A program made the position numbers and the translations under genes. From the NCBI RefSeq assembly GCF_949628215.1, contig NC_134280.1, positions 50,804,621-50,868,620 on the forward strand: a stretch of 64,000 nt of DNA, read 5' to 3'. The notes beneath the pieces are model-generated. The model did no database searches. It was given only the letters and a program-made list of their open reading frames with translations, and had not been told where the DNA came from. Below, piece after piece: positions 49,801 through 60,434 of this stretch. Every line of letters starts with the position of its first letter. Within the stretch, counting starts at the first letter, position 1. Source of the DNA: Phalacrocorax aristotelis. Taxonomy: Eukaryota > Chordata > Aves > Suliformes > Phalacrocoracidae.

Positions 49801-50404
49801 TTTTGAATCCTTTAATAGTTGTTTTTTATCTGAACCAACCCTAAATGTATTCAGTGGAAAGCTTTTTCTTGATCAAGTCTCTCCATTTCTCCTGAGCTAG
49901 TCCTCTTGAATCCTCATTCAAACCTTCTGCTCAATGCTAGTTTTTAAAACACATTTGCTCTGTAATGCTCTGCAATAGCCTTTGCTTGGTAACCCTTTAA
50001 CCTCTCTGGTTGAATCTGTGGCGAGGCTATTACCCACTGCTGTGCTGGGACTGAAGAGGCTACTGTATCCTTTTGTTCTTTCCTTTAACTCTTTGGGGGA
50101 AGGGAAGTAATTTCATCTCTCTGTTCTTCAGGTTTCTTATCAGAAACATGAGAGCAATTTTTTTTCAATCTAGCTTTTGATTTTTTTCTGGGGGGAGTTT
50201 CTTAGTGCATGGATTATATCTGAGAAAGTCTTTGCTCAGTAGCTGGTATGACTGCTGTAAATAATTAACAGAGATCCTAGTATCTTCTCTGTCAGGACTC
50301 CAAATTATTTTGTTGCCATACTTCATAAAACTTGTTTGACGTGAGAAAGTATGCCCTGCAGGATGAGGATGGTGTTTTATAATTCATAGTACAATTTTTA
50401 TGGA

Positions 50405-52697
50405 ATATGGAAAATGAGGCACTGCTGGACTTGCTATTCACAAACCAAGAAAGCCTGCTTTGTAATATCCCAGTTAGTGATAGCCTTGGCTGCAGTGACC
50501 ACAGTATTGTAGCGTTCAGGATCCTGCTGAGTGTGCTGAAGGTCAGCTCTAAGACAAGGGTTCTGGATTTTAGAAGAGCAAACTTCAGTTCACTCAGGGC
50601 TCAGTTGGGAGGGATTCCATGGGATGCTCCCATGGAAGACAAAGGAGCTAGTGAGTGCTGGGAGTCTTCAAGAACTCTCTGTTGGAAGCACAAAGTCAGT
50701 TTATCCCCTACAAAGGAAAGGGAAGTAAGCGGAGCAAGAGGCCCCATGGCTCAACCATGACCTCCTGGGTCTACTCAAATCCAAAAGGGAAGCATACCAG
50801 AGATGGAGAAGTAGAGGGTTATCCGTCGAGGGCTACAAGGGCATTGCTGGAGTGTGCAGAGATGCAGTTAGAAAAGCAAAAGCCCAGATCGAATTGAAAC
50901 TGGCTGTAGATGTGAAAAATAACAAGAAAGGTTTCTTCAAACATGTCAACCATAAGCAGAAAAAGAAGGAAAACATAGGCCCACTGTTAAATGGAAAAGG
51001 AGAGTCAATCACCAATGATGCTGAAAAGGCAGAGGTCCTCAACACTTTCTTCACCTCTGCCTTTACCAACACTGTCAGGCCCCAGGCTTTGGGAACAAAA
51101 TTCCTGGTTGATCCAAACACTGACCCACCATCAGTGAAGGAAGAGTTAGTACATGAATTATTACAGGAGCTTGACCCCCACAAATCAATGGGCCCTGACG
51201 CCATCCACCCGAGGGTGTTGAGAGTGCTCGCTGACATCATTGCAAGGCCACTCTCCATAATCTTCAAGAAGTCATGGAGAACAGGGGATGTCCCAGAGGA
51301 CTGGAGGAAGGCAAATGTTACCCCTATCTACAAGAAAGGCTCAAGGGAGGATCCGGGTAACTATAGGCCCAGCAGCCTTACTTCAATCCCTGGGAAGTTT
51401 ATGGAATGAATCCTCCTGGGGGCCATCACAAGTCAAATGAAGCACGTGATTGGGAAAAGCCAACATGGCTTCACTAAGGGCAGATCGTGCTTGACAAACC
51501 TGGTGGCCTTCTATGACAAAGTGACTTGCCTTGTTGACATGGGGCGGGCAGTGGACATTGTCTACCTGGACTTCTCCAAGGCCTTTGATACAGTCCCCCA
51601 CAGTCTCCTCCTGGAGAAATTAATGCGTTATGGCCTAGACAAGTGGTCTGTGCAGTGAGTGGGGAACTGGCTGACAGGCCGCACCCAAAGGGTGGTGGTA
51701 AATAGCTCCTTTTCCAAGTGACAACCTGTCACTAGCGGAGTGCCCCAGGGATCAATATTGGGCCCAATGTTATTCAATATCTTTATAAGTGATCTGGATA
51801 ACGGCATCAAGTGTAGCCTGATGAAGTTTGCTGATGACACCAAGTTGAGTGGGGAAGTAGACACTCCAGAAGGGAGAGCTGCTCTGCAGGGAGATCTGGA
51901 TAGGCTGGAAGATCGGGCCAACAAGAACCTTATGAAGTTCAACAAGGAGAAGTGGAGGGTCATGCACCTGGGAAAACATAATCTGGGAGTGCAGCACAGA
52001 CTGGGATCCACCTGGCTGGAGAGCAGCTCTGTGGAAAGGGACCTGGGCCTCCTGGTGGACAGGAAGCTCAACATGAGCGAACAGTGTGCTGCTGCAGCCA
52101 AGAAGGCCAACAGGATGCTGGGTTGCATCAAAAAGGGCATCACCAGCAGAGATAAAGAAGCCATTATTCTGCTCTACTCAGTGCTTGTCAAGCCACGCCT
52201 GGAGTACTGTGTACAGTTCTGGTCCCCACTATACAAAAAGGATGTGGACAGGCTGGAAGGGGTCCAGAGAAGGGCCACCAAGACGATCAAAGGACTGGGA
52301 AGCCGGCCATATGAGGGTAGGCTGGGAGGACTGGGTTCGTTCAGCCTCGAGAAAAGGAGGCTTAGAGGGGAGCTCATCACCATGTACCAGTACTTAAGGG
52401 GTAGCCACAAAGAAGATGGAGACTCCCTTTTTACACGGAGTCACATGGAGAGGACAAGGGGGAATGGACACAAGTTGCTCTTGGGGAGATTCCAATTGGA
52501 CACGAGAGGAAAATTTTTCACAGTGAGGACAGTCAACCATTGGAATAATCTCCCCAGGGAAGTGGTTGACTCGGCCACGTCGGACACCTTCAAGAGTCAT
52601 CTGGACAGGGTGCTGGGCCATCTTGTCTAGACTGCGCTTTTCCTAGAAAGGTTGGACTAGATGATCCCTGAGGTCCCTTCCAACCTGTGATTCTGTG
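50405..52697 (+). mobile_element. CR1: CR1 LINE, 5-prime truncated, nearly complete RT region
   Basis: A 2.3-kb CR1 in sense orientation inside LRRC56 intron 3. It starts within the last third of the endonuclease (ENEALLDLLFTNQES) and runs to the CR1 3-prime end, with the GGTTGGACTAGATGATCCC block near 52651 and a single tail unit ending about 52697. ORF2 ends at a stop at 52628-52630. It belongs to a different and apparently younger lineage than the 25-28 kb copy: its end reads ITMYQYLRGSHKEDGDSLFTR, where the other has a YNYLKGG-type segment. The 5-prime edge matches the common truncation during target-primed reverse transcription. Confidence 0.95.
50407..52630 (+). pseudogene. CR1 ORF2 remnant with recognisable RT catalytic motifs
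   Basis: Endonuclease end: LDLLFTNQES and LGCSDHSIVAF (50425-50518). After at least two frameshifts between 50640 and 50850, one frame runs from 50852 to the natural end at 52630. It is interrupted only by stops at 51407, 51656 and 51719. Motifs in order: PIYKKGSREDPGNYRP (about 51324), [14 protein letters not shown] (about 51460), motif [16 protein letters not shown] (about 51561-51605), motif B SGVPQGSILGPMLFNIF (about 51732-51782), motif C FADD (51827-51838). The C-terminal domain ends [13 protein letters not shown]...LDRVLGHLV. The stops at 51656 and 51719 fall where CR1 elements usually have Trp, so each is probably a TGG to TGA change. It is not functional. Confidence 0.93.
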
Positions 52698-54054
52698 CTT
52701 AAAAGTAAGGCTAAAAAAAATGCACAATGTGTTTTGAATTTTTAATATTGTCTAAAGAGCTTTGCAAATACCTGAAGTTAAATATTTGCTGTATAGCATG
52801 AAGATCAATATGTGGATTATAATCATTCCCAAATAGCACTAGATATAGATAATGCTTCTACTAAAACATGATTTATTGAAATGTTTTTGCCATAAACGGT
52901 CTTGTTTTGTTTGGGGAAATGGGATGAACAACATGACCTCCTTTGCTTGCTTTTGAGATCCCACTCCACTTTTTTTTAATTTCTTTTTTTTTTTCCTGTT
53001 GTTTTTTCTTTTGATCCTTTGCAAAGAGCTGGAATGATGTCCTTCTGGGCACTGCTAAATCACCCTTGCCAGAGAGACATTACTCAAAGGACTCATAAAA
53101 ATATTTGCTGAGAACAGATTTTAATGTTTTAGCAATGATCCAGTTTGTCTAAAATTAGTATTACCTCTACATGGTTGCATAGTATACTGGAGGATGCTCA
53201 CCAGCCATGGGTAAACTCTGCTAGTGGCAATGGGTAAAAGTTTACTGTCGTCAATAGCAAATGCTTCCTGGGACTTGAGCTTATACACAAATTATTCTGT
53301 AGCTTGGAGGGATTTGGTCTGTGATTTTGGTTCAGAGATACCTGTAGAAGCAACCAAAAAGGCAAGTGTCTCTTTGGAATAGGAAAAAAGCATTCATCAA
53401 AGTCATAACAATATGAATACTGAGGTTTTCATAGTTATGAAACTTGCACAGTTGAACAGTAAACAATGGATCGCATCCAGAAAATTAGAAGGAGAAGGCA
53501 ATGCTTAGCAAAATGTAAGTAGCATTTTGGGGACCTCTGAATTATAAAAGATGATGTTATGACATCATAGATGAAATTATGCTTTTGTTGTTTGACTCAA
53601 GATTACATTTTGAAGAAGTGTTACTTAGCTGTACATTCGGTAAGTCCATCACTATTTGCCATTAAATAGCTAGAAAAAGATTTTCAGGGAAAGAAGCAAG
53701 AGCATTATGTAGAAATCGGAGGTTGTGGAATGCTCTGCTGTAAAGGATCCTTTACCTCCTCAGAGTATCACTCAGTTAATAGTCAATAAGGGTTGGGAAT
53801 CAGACCAAAGAAAACAGTCACCCGTCAAGCCAGTTTATATTGCTGTCTGTCTGGAAAGGTGCTCCATCAGAATTCTCAGAGAGGGGTTCCAGAAATTATA
53901 ATTGGGTAGACATGCAGATAATATGTATATGTTGCAAAAATGCAAAGGGTAAAATATTTTTTAAGTGAAATAATCTCATTAATTTTCTTAGAAAAGGTCC
54001 AGCACAGATCTGGCAGAAACAGGTAAGATGCATGTAATATTAGATGCTTCAACA

Positions 54055-54097
54055 TTCTAATTGTCAGAATTTCTAATTGTCTTCTAATTGTCAGAAG
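54055..54097. repeat. Short imperfect tandem repeat before LRRC56 exon 3
   Basis: TTCTAATTGTCAGAA occurs at 54055-54069 and 54083-54097 with a partial copy between. It lies 50-95 bases upstream of the exon acceptor, where the branch point and pyrimidine tract signals are expected, but does not disrupt the acceptor itself. Confidence 0.8.
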
Positions 54098-54148
54098 TTT
54101 CCTTTACTCTCCAGGTCTGCAAAGTGACTCTTTACTCTGTTCTCATAG

Positions 54149-54209
54149 GTGCCTATCTACCTAATCTGAGAGAACTGAAGTTGAACAATAGCTTGCTTGT
54201 GTCTGTGAG
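54149..54209 (+). CDS. LRRC56: LRRC56 coding exon 3
   Basis: A 61-base exon between acceptor CATAG (ending 54148) and donor GTAAGA (54210), entered in phase 1 and left in phase 2. With the G carried from exon 2 it reads GAYLPNLRELKLNNSLLVSVR, the first leucine-rich repeat of the family (pattern LPNL..LKLN.S.L.S.R). In other vertebrates the next residues are DLGTSL followed by further repeats. I find no matching segment before position 64000, so the next exon should lie outside the window. No defect is visible in this exon. Confidence 0.86.
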
Positions 54210-57200
54210 GTAAGAAATGAATGATAACTGAAATAAAGAATAACAGCCTTCGATTGTATTTAAGTGATAAAATCTTCATTTGTGCTGCTTTCATTTCTTC
54301 CATTTCCCCATGCCATGATAATGGATTAGGTCATGAATATATGCTCTGTAGCCACATAAGTTTAAAGACAGGACCTGAGCTGGATAAATCAGTGTAACTG
54401 CAATGATGCTGATGAATTAGCCCCAGTCTGTGACCAGGGAAGTTCCTGCCATGCTGAAGTCCATGGAAATTTGTTGCAAATTTGAAAGGAGCAAGAAATT
54501 AATCTCTTATCTATGTTTAGGTGTTTGGATTTCAGAGTGTTTCAGCCTTTGGGCTTTTATTGGGTACAGTAGCCTGTTCTATACAGGTCAGACCAGTTCC
54601 TCAGCTGATGAAAATCACTTTGGCTTTATTGAAGTCAATGAAGTTGGGTTTATGAGAGCTTGAATGAAGACTGCATGTCCCTGGCTTGCTGACCTCCATG
54701 AAAGCATCACTTGTTTTTTCCCAGAAGAACTGGGGAGTTGGCAGGTTGGGAAGGTAGAAGTGAAAATCATCGCAATAAGGAGGCAGAGCTGCTTCTCTGT
54801 CATGTGTTGATACCGTATTACCTCTCATAATTAATACATAATGGAAAAGTACAGTTCATATCAGTAAAGGGTTGTGTAAAAGGCCATCTTTATGTTAAAC
54901 AGGACTCTTCTCTGGCCTTGTATGGCTATCTGCTAAATTTGCAGGGGAAAAAAATAGTGATGTTGCTAACTCTTGTTAAAGAGAACATGTTCCCTGATGG
55001 GGAACAAATATAAATTCTTCTTGGTCTCATACATTGTCAATAAAGTAGCTAATGAACTTTAGTTGTCATACTTTGATCTTATTTTCTCTTCTTGTGGTAA
55101 AGAGATTAAGTATTTTCAGTCTGAAAATTTTTTTCCACTTTCTATTCCATAACACGGAAAAGTGGTGATTCTGCATTGCTGCAATTATTTTAATGGCAAC
55201 CAACCACTGTCATAAGCATGAAATTGCTCCATTATTGCAATGGAGGAGTAAGTAGTGGGTGAAAAAAATTATATTTTTGACAATATAAAAAGACATTTTA
55301 TTATTTTAAAAATTTAAAAGATTTTTTTTATTTGGTCAAAAACCCCATATTCTCTTAAAATGTGTCAATGGAAAATGTTTTGACCAGTTCTGTGGGCAAT
55401 GAATACAGGATGCAGTTCAGGAAAACTAAACTGTTTCATTTATTTGACTTACAGCTTTAGTAGGATTTTGCACATCCGTTGTATTCTAGGGCTCTGACTT
55501 ATGTTATGAAAAGTTTGGCAAACCATTTTCTGTGACCTGACGTCCCTGTGGTCCTTGATGCAGGTAACGTTTGGTCTCAAGTTGGGTTTTGATTTGATCA
55601 ACTATAATGTAAAGTGTTTTGGCTTGGATATCAAGTCTAATGTTATGACACTTCCCAGGCACACAAACCCCAGTGGAAGCTACCTACTCCTCCTTTAAAT
55701 AAATGTGCTTTCTGTGTGCCAGTTAAATGCAATTGTTGGGGAATAGGTAAAGAAAGAATAAGACTCTGTTAGCTCTTCCAGACCAGAACTCGGTCATTAC
55801 AGTACAGCAGTATCTTTCCTTTATTAATTCCCATCTTTGACAATCTGTCATTGATAAACACAGATCACTTAAGGGCACAGCCCATGCAAGCACAGCCTCG
55901 GTACTTGAACTTTATTTTTGGATGTCTGCATCATGTCAATTTAATGCCTATTAAAGCAACATTGCCGTCACAGCAGTAGCGATGTCTGCGATAGCTAATG
56001 TAACATACCTCCTTCCATTCTACCTGGCTGTTGCCGCTTACCCAAAAAATGTTTAGAAATCTTATTTCCGAATTAAACTTGTTGACGTTTGAATTCTGTC
56101 CAAAAAGCAATTATTTTGTTGTATTTGACCAAACCATTGCAACTGCAGTTTTTGACGATGAGAGAAAAAATGTCCTTCCTTCGCAAAAAGTAATTCCAAC
56201 AGACTTTCTCAGCCATAAGGTCAGAATCATTGTGGTTGTAATTTGAAAATGGGCAGCAGATAACAGGAAATGTCTCATAAGGACAGACTGGAAGATTGGT
56301 TTGTTTACTGAAAAGAAGGTAAGGACAGAAAAGCAGGCAAAAGATAGAGGCCATTTTATATATGCTTGGGATGTTAAAAGCAGGCATTCTTTTCATGCTG
56401 TGTTATGTAAAAACAATGTATCATGGTAAATCATTATGAACAAAAGACTGTCAGTGTGTATGTGTGAGTGGGTAATGAGATGGGAAACTTGCTTTTTGTC
56501 TCTTTACTTTTGTTTTGTTCTGTCTTGCAGAGTAGACTTTCCTGATTATTTTAGGATGAAGTGGAATTAAAACATCTTTTTTCAGTTGGAAAATGGGGAA
56601 AGAATTTTCGTGGTAGTAAACTGTGTATAGGGATATGTCAAAATAAGAATTTATGATCCTGACTTCAGTTACTGATTTTTTTGGAAACATTTACTCCTGT
56701 CAACCTCACATAGGAACTTAAGTTGTGAGGATGCTGAGGTGTGCGTTGCCATGTGCACTTCAATAAAAACCAAAGGAGAGATGTTCTGGTAGTGAGGAAT
56801 CAAGGTACTCATGTATTATGATTTTCTGTTGGAGAGGAACTCTTGGTAGGTCGGTGAGTTTGGATATTGGCTTTTCCTGTAGTTCCTAAAGGAGTTATAA
56901 TTCCTTTGATGGGAAATGTGATTGAGCTACTTTAGTTGTAAATCTGTGGTTCTCCCCTGACCCTCCTAAAGCTTGCATTACTTTTGAATACTTGAAACTT
57001 TGAAAGGCTATATATAAGTGCATTATCAATTTATTCCATAAGGAAAATATATCCAAGTTTATTTGCAGATAATCCATCTTGGCGCCTGAAAGGGGATTTC
57101 TTTTTTGTCTGTTTCTGAGTTTTACTTTTCTATTGGATCTTTCTAAAGGAGAACGGCTCTGGAAAATCCTGTGTACTGTGGAAAGAAGTTAGTTCAGATT

Positions 57201-58584
57201 GTTGTTAATTTTCTAAATCACACTAATTTTATTAGGTCCTTGTTTGGTGACCTTCACCCATCTGCTAGCAGCTAAGAAATTAAAGATTTATGAACTGATA
57301 ATTGAGGATGAAACGTGGAGCCTATTCTGAAGAGCGCCTGTTAAAAACTGCCTTTTTTTTTTTTTTGTGATGACACACAGTCCTTGTCTTTGTAATGTTT
57401 CTAGTAAAAGAACTATATTTCAAGGCCAATGAATTACTACTTTGGCGTGTAGCCTATGTATTTTTTTTTCAGATTGCTTTTATTCTCAATTCAGGGATGA
57501 ATGAAAAGATGTGTTTAAAAATGTTAGATAAATATCTTTATGAAAGGGCTTTTGAATCAGATAGGGGAATCTCAGGAACTGGTTCCCAGAAGTTTACAGC
57601 AGAAACTGTTTCACCACCTGAAGTTCATTTCCTCCCATTCAGCTCTACACATTGTAGCCAGCAGAAGACTAGTCTGCTCCCAGGGCTACTTTGGCAACTG
57701 CATGTAACAGAGGGAGGTTATTATAAATGAAGTCAAATGAAATATAGAGACTGCAGAGTGTGGGGACAAAAGTATGGATGGGGATATAGGGAAAGGAAAG
57801 CAGATTTCCTTCATCCAGATAGAGTTAACATTTCTTTGCTTCAGTCTGCATTGCATGCAGTTCTCAAATTGCTCTTGTCCTATTGCAGAACAAGAGACAG
57901 CAATCCTGGTCCATTTGGGTCAGTAAATTCGTCACGGGAGAGTGGAAATGAGGCAGCTGTCCTGAAGGTTCAAATGAGCAAGGTGCAGAGTACCTTCAAA
58001 TTCAACAATTCTCACGCTTTTATGAGTCTTAGGATAGATTTTTTCTTCTTTAATTTTTTTTTTTAACACCAGCTCCTGGGGGCAAGACTGGCTACACAGG
58101 AATCGCTGTATTCACTTTTTGAAAAGTTTCACGTCCTCTTGACTGTGAAAAAATAACTGAAAATGTGAGCCAAGTTATTTGAGTAAGGATTTTGCTGATC
58201 TTTTCATGACTTCAAGAAACCAGAGCCAAACTAATTCTTCCTTAATTGAGGGCAAGGGCTTTAAACCAATGTTTAAAAATATTTTTGAGACTGAATCAGA
58301 ATCTTTAGGAATTTGAACTTAGCAATATTACTCGTTGGTACTTATGCAACACAGAGTTTAAGCAAATGCTCACCTCTTAAAGTCACAAGAAGTTTGACTT
58401 CAGTGGAACTGCTTGCAAGCTGAAAATTGAACATTAGTCCAAATGCTTTGCTGGATCTGGACCAAGTTACACCATCTTGTATCAGGCTGAGCCATGACAC
58501 TGATCAACACCAAATTTGATGTATTGCTGATAATGTGTATGTAGGCACCCACTATCTGCTGGATCCTTTTCTCTCAAACCGAAG

Positions 58585-58613
58585 AAATTTAGGGGCATCA
58601 TTCCCCTAAATTT
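58585..58613. repeat. Small hairpin, 11-bp stem and 7-base loop
   Basis: AAATTTAGGGG, loop CATCATT, then CCCCTAAATTT. The pairing is perfect. It is too short for a typical microRNA precursor and has no known element around it. Confidence 0.9.
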
Positions 58614-59954
58614 GTTTTTTCCTTGTCATTTTTATTTATTCCTTTCCTTGCTCTTTTTTTGTCTCCAGTTTGCTTTTTCTTCTGCCTATCATTTCTAATT
58701 TTTTGCAATTACTGAATTACTATGTCTGATGCAGGTAACATAGGTACTACATATAAATGCATTGAGGTTTGTGCAACGAGAATCAGTGTTGCTTTCATGA
58801 TAGATAAAATCCCAAAACATTTTCTAAAATCAGTTCAGTTACTTAGTTTGCAATAAAAGTGCAAATGTTTGTCAACAGATGATTTATCTGTATTACAGTA
58901 GTTGCTTACAGTGTTTAATGAAGGTCCAGGGTGCTCTCGCTCTATGTTGTACTTATATGTGCAGTCAGAGAACCACTGCTCTGATATGGTCTAGGTGAAT
59001 CTCTTCATGCCTGTATTTCAGTGTCCAGAGCATCACAGTTTGCTTTGACAATTGCTTTTCTGAATGGGAAAAGCACTTAATTTCAAATACAAGCTAGTTT
59101 CTTCAGGAATGCTTTCTGTTGTTTCTTTTGTGTAGCCAGCCTGAAAGTCCTTCAGCAGTTAAGGATGCTATGAAGTCTATCTTAAGAACATGTTCTTTGA
59201 GGACTTTGGGTGCTTGCCAGGAGCTAGGGAAGCATTTGATTTGAATCTTAATCTCTGTATTAATGAGTCTTCCCTGTATTAATGCCTGCAGATCCCTGGG
59301 AATATTATAAACCTTGGCAACACTGCTATGACCTCAGGTTTTATTTAGCATTGGCAGTTTTAAGGACATTCCTATTATCGATAAAAAGTAATGATTTTGG
59401 GACAGAAATACAGCTGCTTTTAGTCAAGTGGGTTATATTCAGTAAAGTACAATCAGCCTGTCTGCATTAGGCCCTAGGGAAATCTGATTGCTTTGACCAT
59501 TTATCAATTCTGGGTAGATCTCTCTGAGATGCCTAGCTCTCCCTTGACTAGGAAAGTAATGTAATGCTTCTGACTCTTCTTGGTTTAATTTCACCAGGTC
59601 AGGTGCCCAAAGTAGAGAGTGTGAATGTCTTTATGACCTTAGACACCGGGGAGTCTGACGGGCTGATTCACCAGCAAGGAGAGCTGAACTTGTTTTCTGT
59701 ACAAATGCACCATTGAGGTTCTGGAGCTCAGGCTCCGTTCTGCAGCAAGTGTGAAGGACATCAAAACAAGTTTGACGCCTTATGGCGTCTTTCCATGATT
59801 CTTGTCTTCAGCACTATGTTTTATGCAGCCTTCCCTAGCTGAAGCTCCCCTGCCATGTATTTCGGGCTGTCAGATATGGAGCATACCTGTTAGGAACAGG
59901 GTTATGAGACAGATCCTACCATTGCAGCTCCAAGCCTAAAAGTCATCAACCCAA

Positions 59955-60130
59955 CACCACTATGTCTCCTGAACCATGCCGTGAAGTGCCACATCTACAC
60001 ATTTTTTGAACACCTCTAGGGATGGTGAATCCACCACCTCTCTGGGAAGCCTGTTCCAATGCCTGACCACTTTTTCAGTAAATAAATTTTTCCTAATATC
60101 CAATCTAAACCTCCCCTGATGCAGCTTACC
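59955..60130 (-). mobile_element. CR1: CR1 LINE 3-prime fragment, antisense
   Basis: Read on the minus strand it shows the CR1 end region: a GGTTTAGATTGGATATTAGG block (about 60110-60091), GGAACAGGCTTCCCAGAGAG (about 60058-60039), GGTGGTGGATTCACCATCCC, then a GTGTTGGGTTGATGA block near 59960-59946. The final tail is lost or diverged. It is opposite in orientation to the other clear CR1 copies here. Confidence 0.85.
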
Positions 60131-60287
60131 GTTTGCTTACAAGTAGTAATTATTTAAGATGCACCAATTGCTTTTAGTGAATGAGGAACCTTTTAGGGGT
60201 CCACAAGCTCACATGGTTCCAGGTTCTGAGATTACTGGGGCAGCTTTACTCTTTGAACCAACTGGAGACAACGATGGCAGTGACTAG

Positions 60288-60352
60288 AGGCTTTGTGGCT
60301 GGCTAGGCTTTGGCTAGACTAGGCTGTGGCAAGACTAGGCTTTGTGGCTGAG
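60288..60352. repeat. Minisatellite, four units of 16-17 bp
   Basis: Units start at 60288, 60305, 60321 and 60337, each beginning AGGCT and followed by a TGTGGC- or TTGGCT-like core. Copies differ at several bases, so the array is not freshly expanded. Confidence 0.85.
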
Positions 60353-60403
60353 CCACTGGACCAGGACTTCAAAAATACGACTCAGTTCCTGGGTTAGCTG
60401 TTG

Positions 60404-60434
60404 TTTCTACAGCGCCCTGGGTTAGCTGTAGAAA
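60404..60434. repeat. Inverted repeat overlapping a direct repeat
   Basis: TTTCTACAGC (60404-60413) pairs with GCTGTAGAAA (60425-60434) across an 11-base loop. The string CCTGGGTTAGCTGT also occurs twice (60388-60401 and 60416-60429), so one copy lies partly in the loop and right arm. Confidence 0.85.

Larger units (their letters stand above)
44814..54148 (+). other. LRRC56: LRRC56 intron 3
   Basis: A 9.3-kb phase-1 intron (GTAAGA at 44814, acceptor CTCATAG ending 54148). It contains a CR1 fragment at about 46.6-46.8 kb and a 2.3-kb CR1 at 50.4-52.7 kb, both in sense orientation. The stretches 44.9-46.6, 46.8-50.4 and 52.7-54.1 kb show no recognised gene or repeat family, apart from small repeats listed separately. 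Confidence 0.8.

Noticed and set aside
58585-58613. microRNA gene
   Set aside because: The stem is only 11 bp and the loop 7 bases, too short for a usual precursor.
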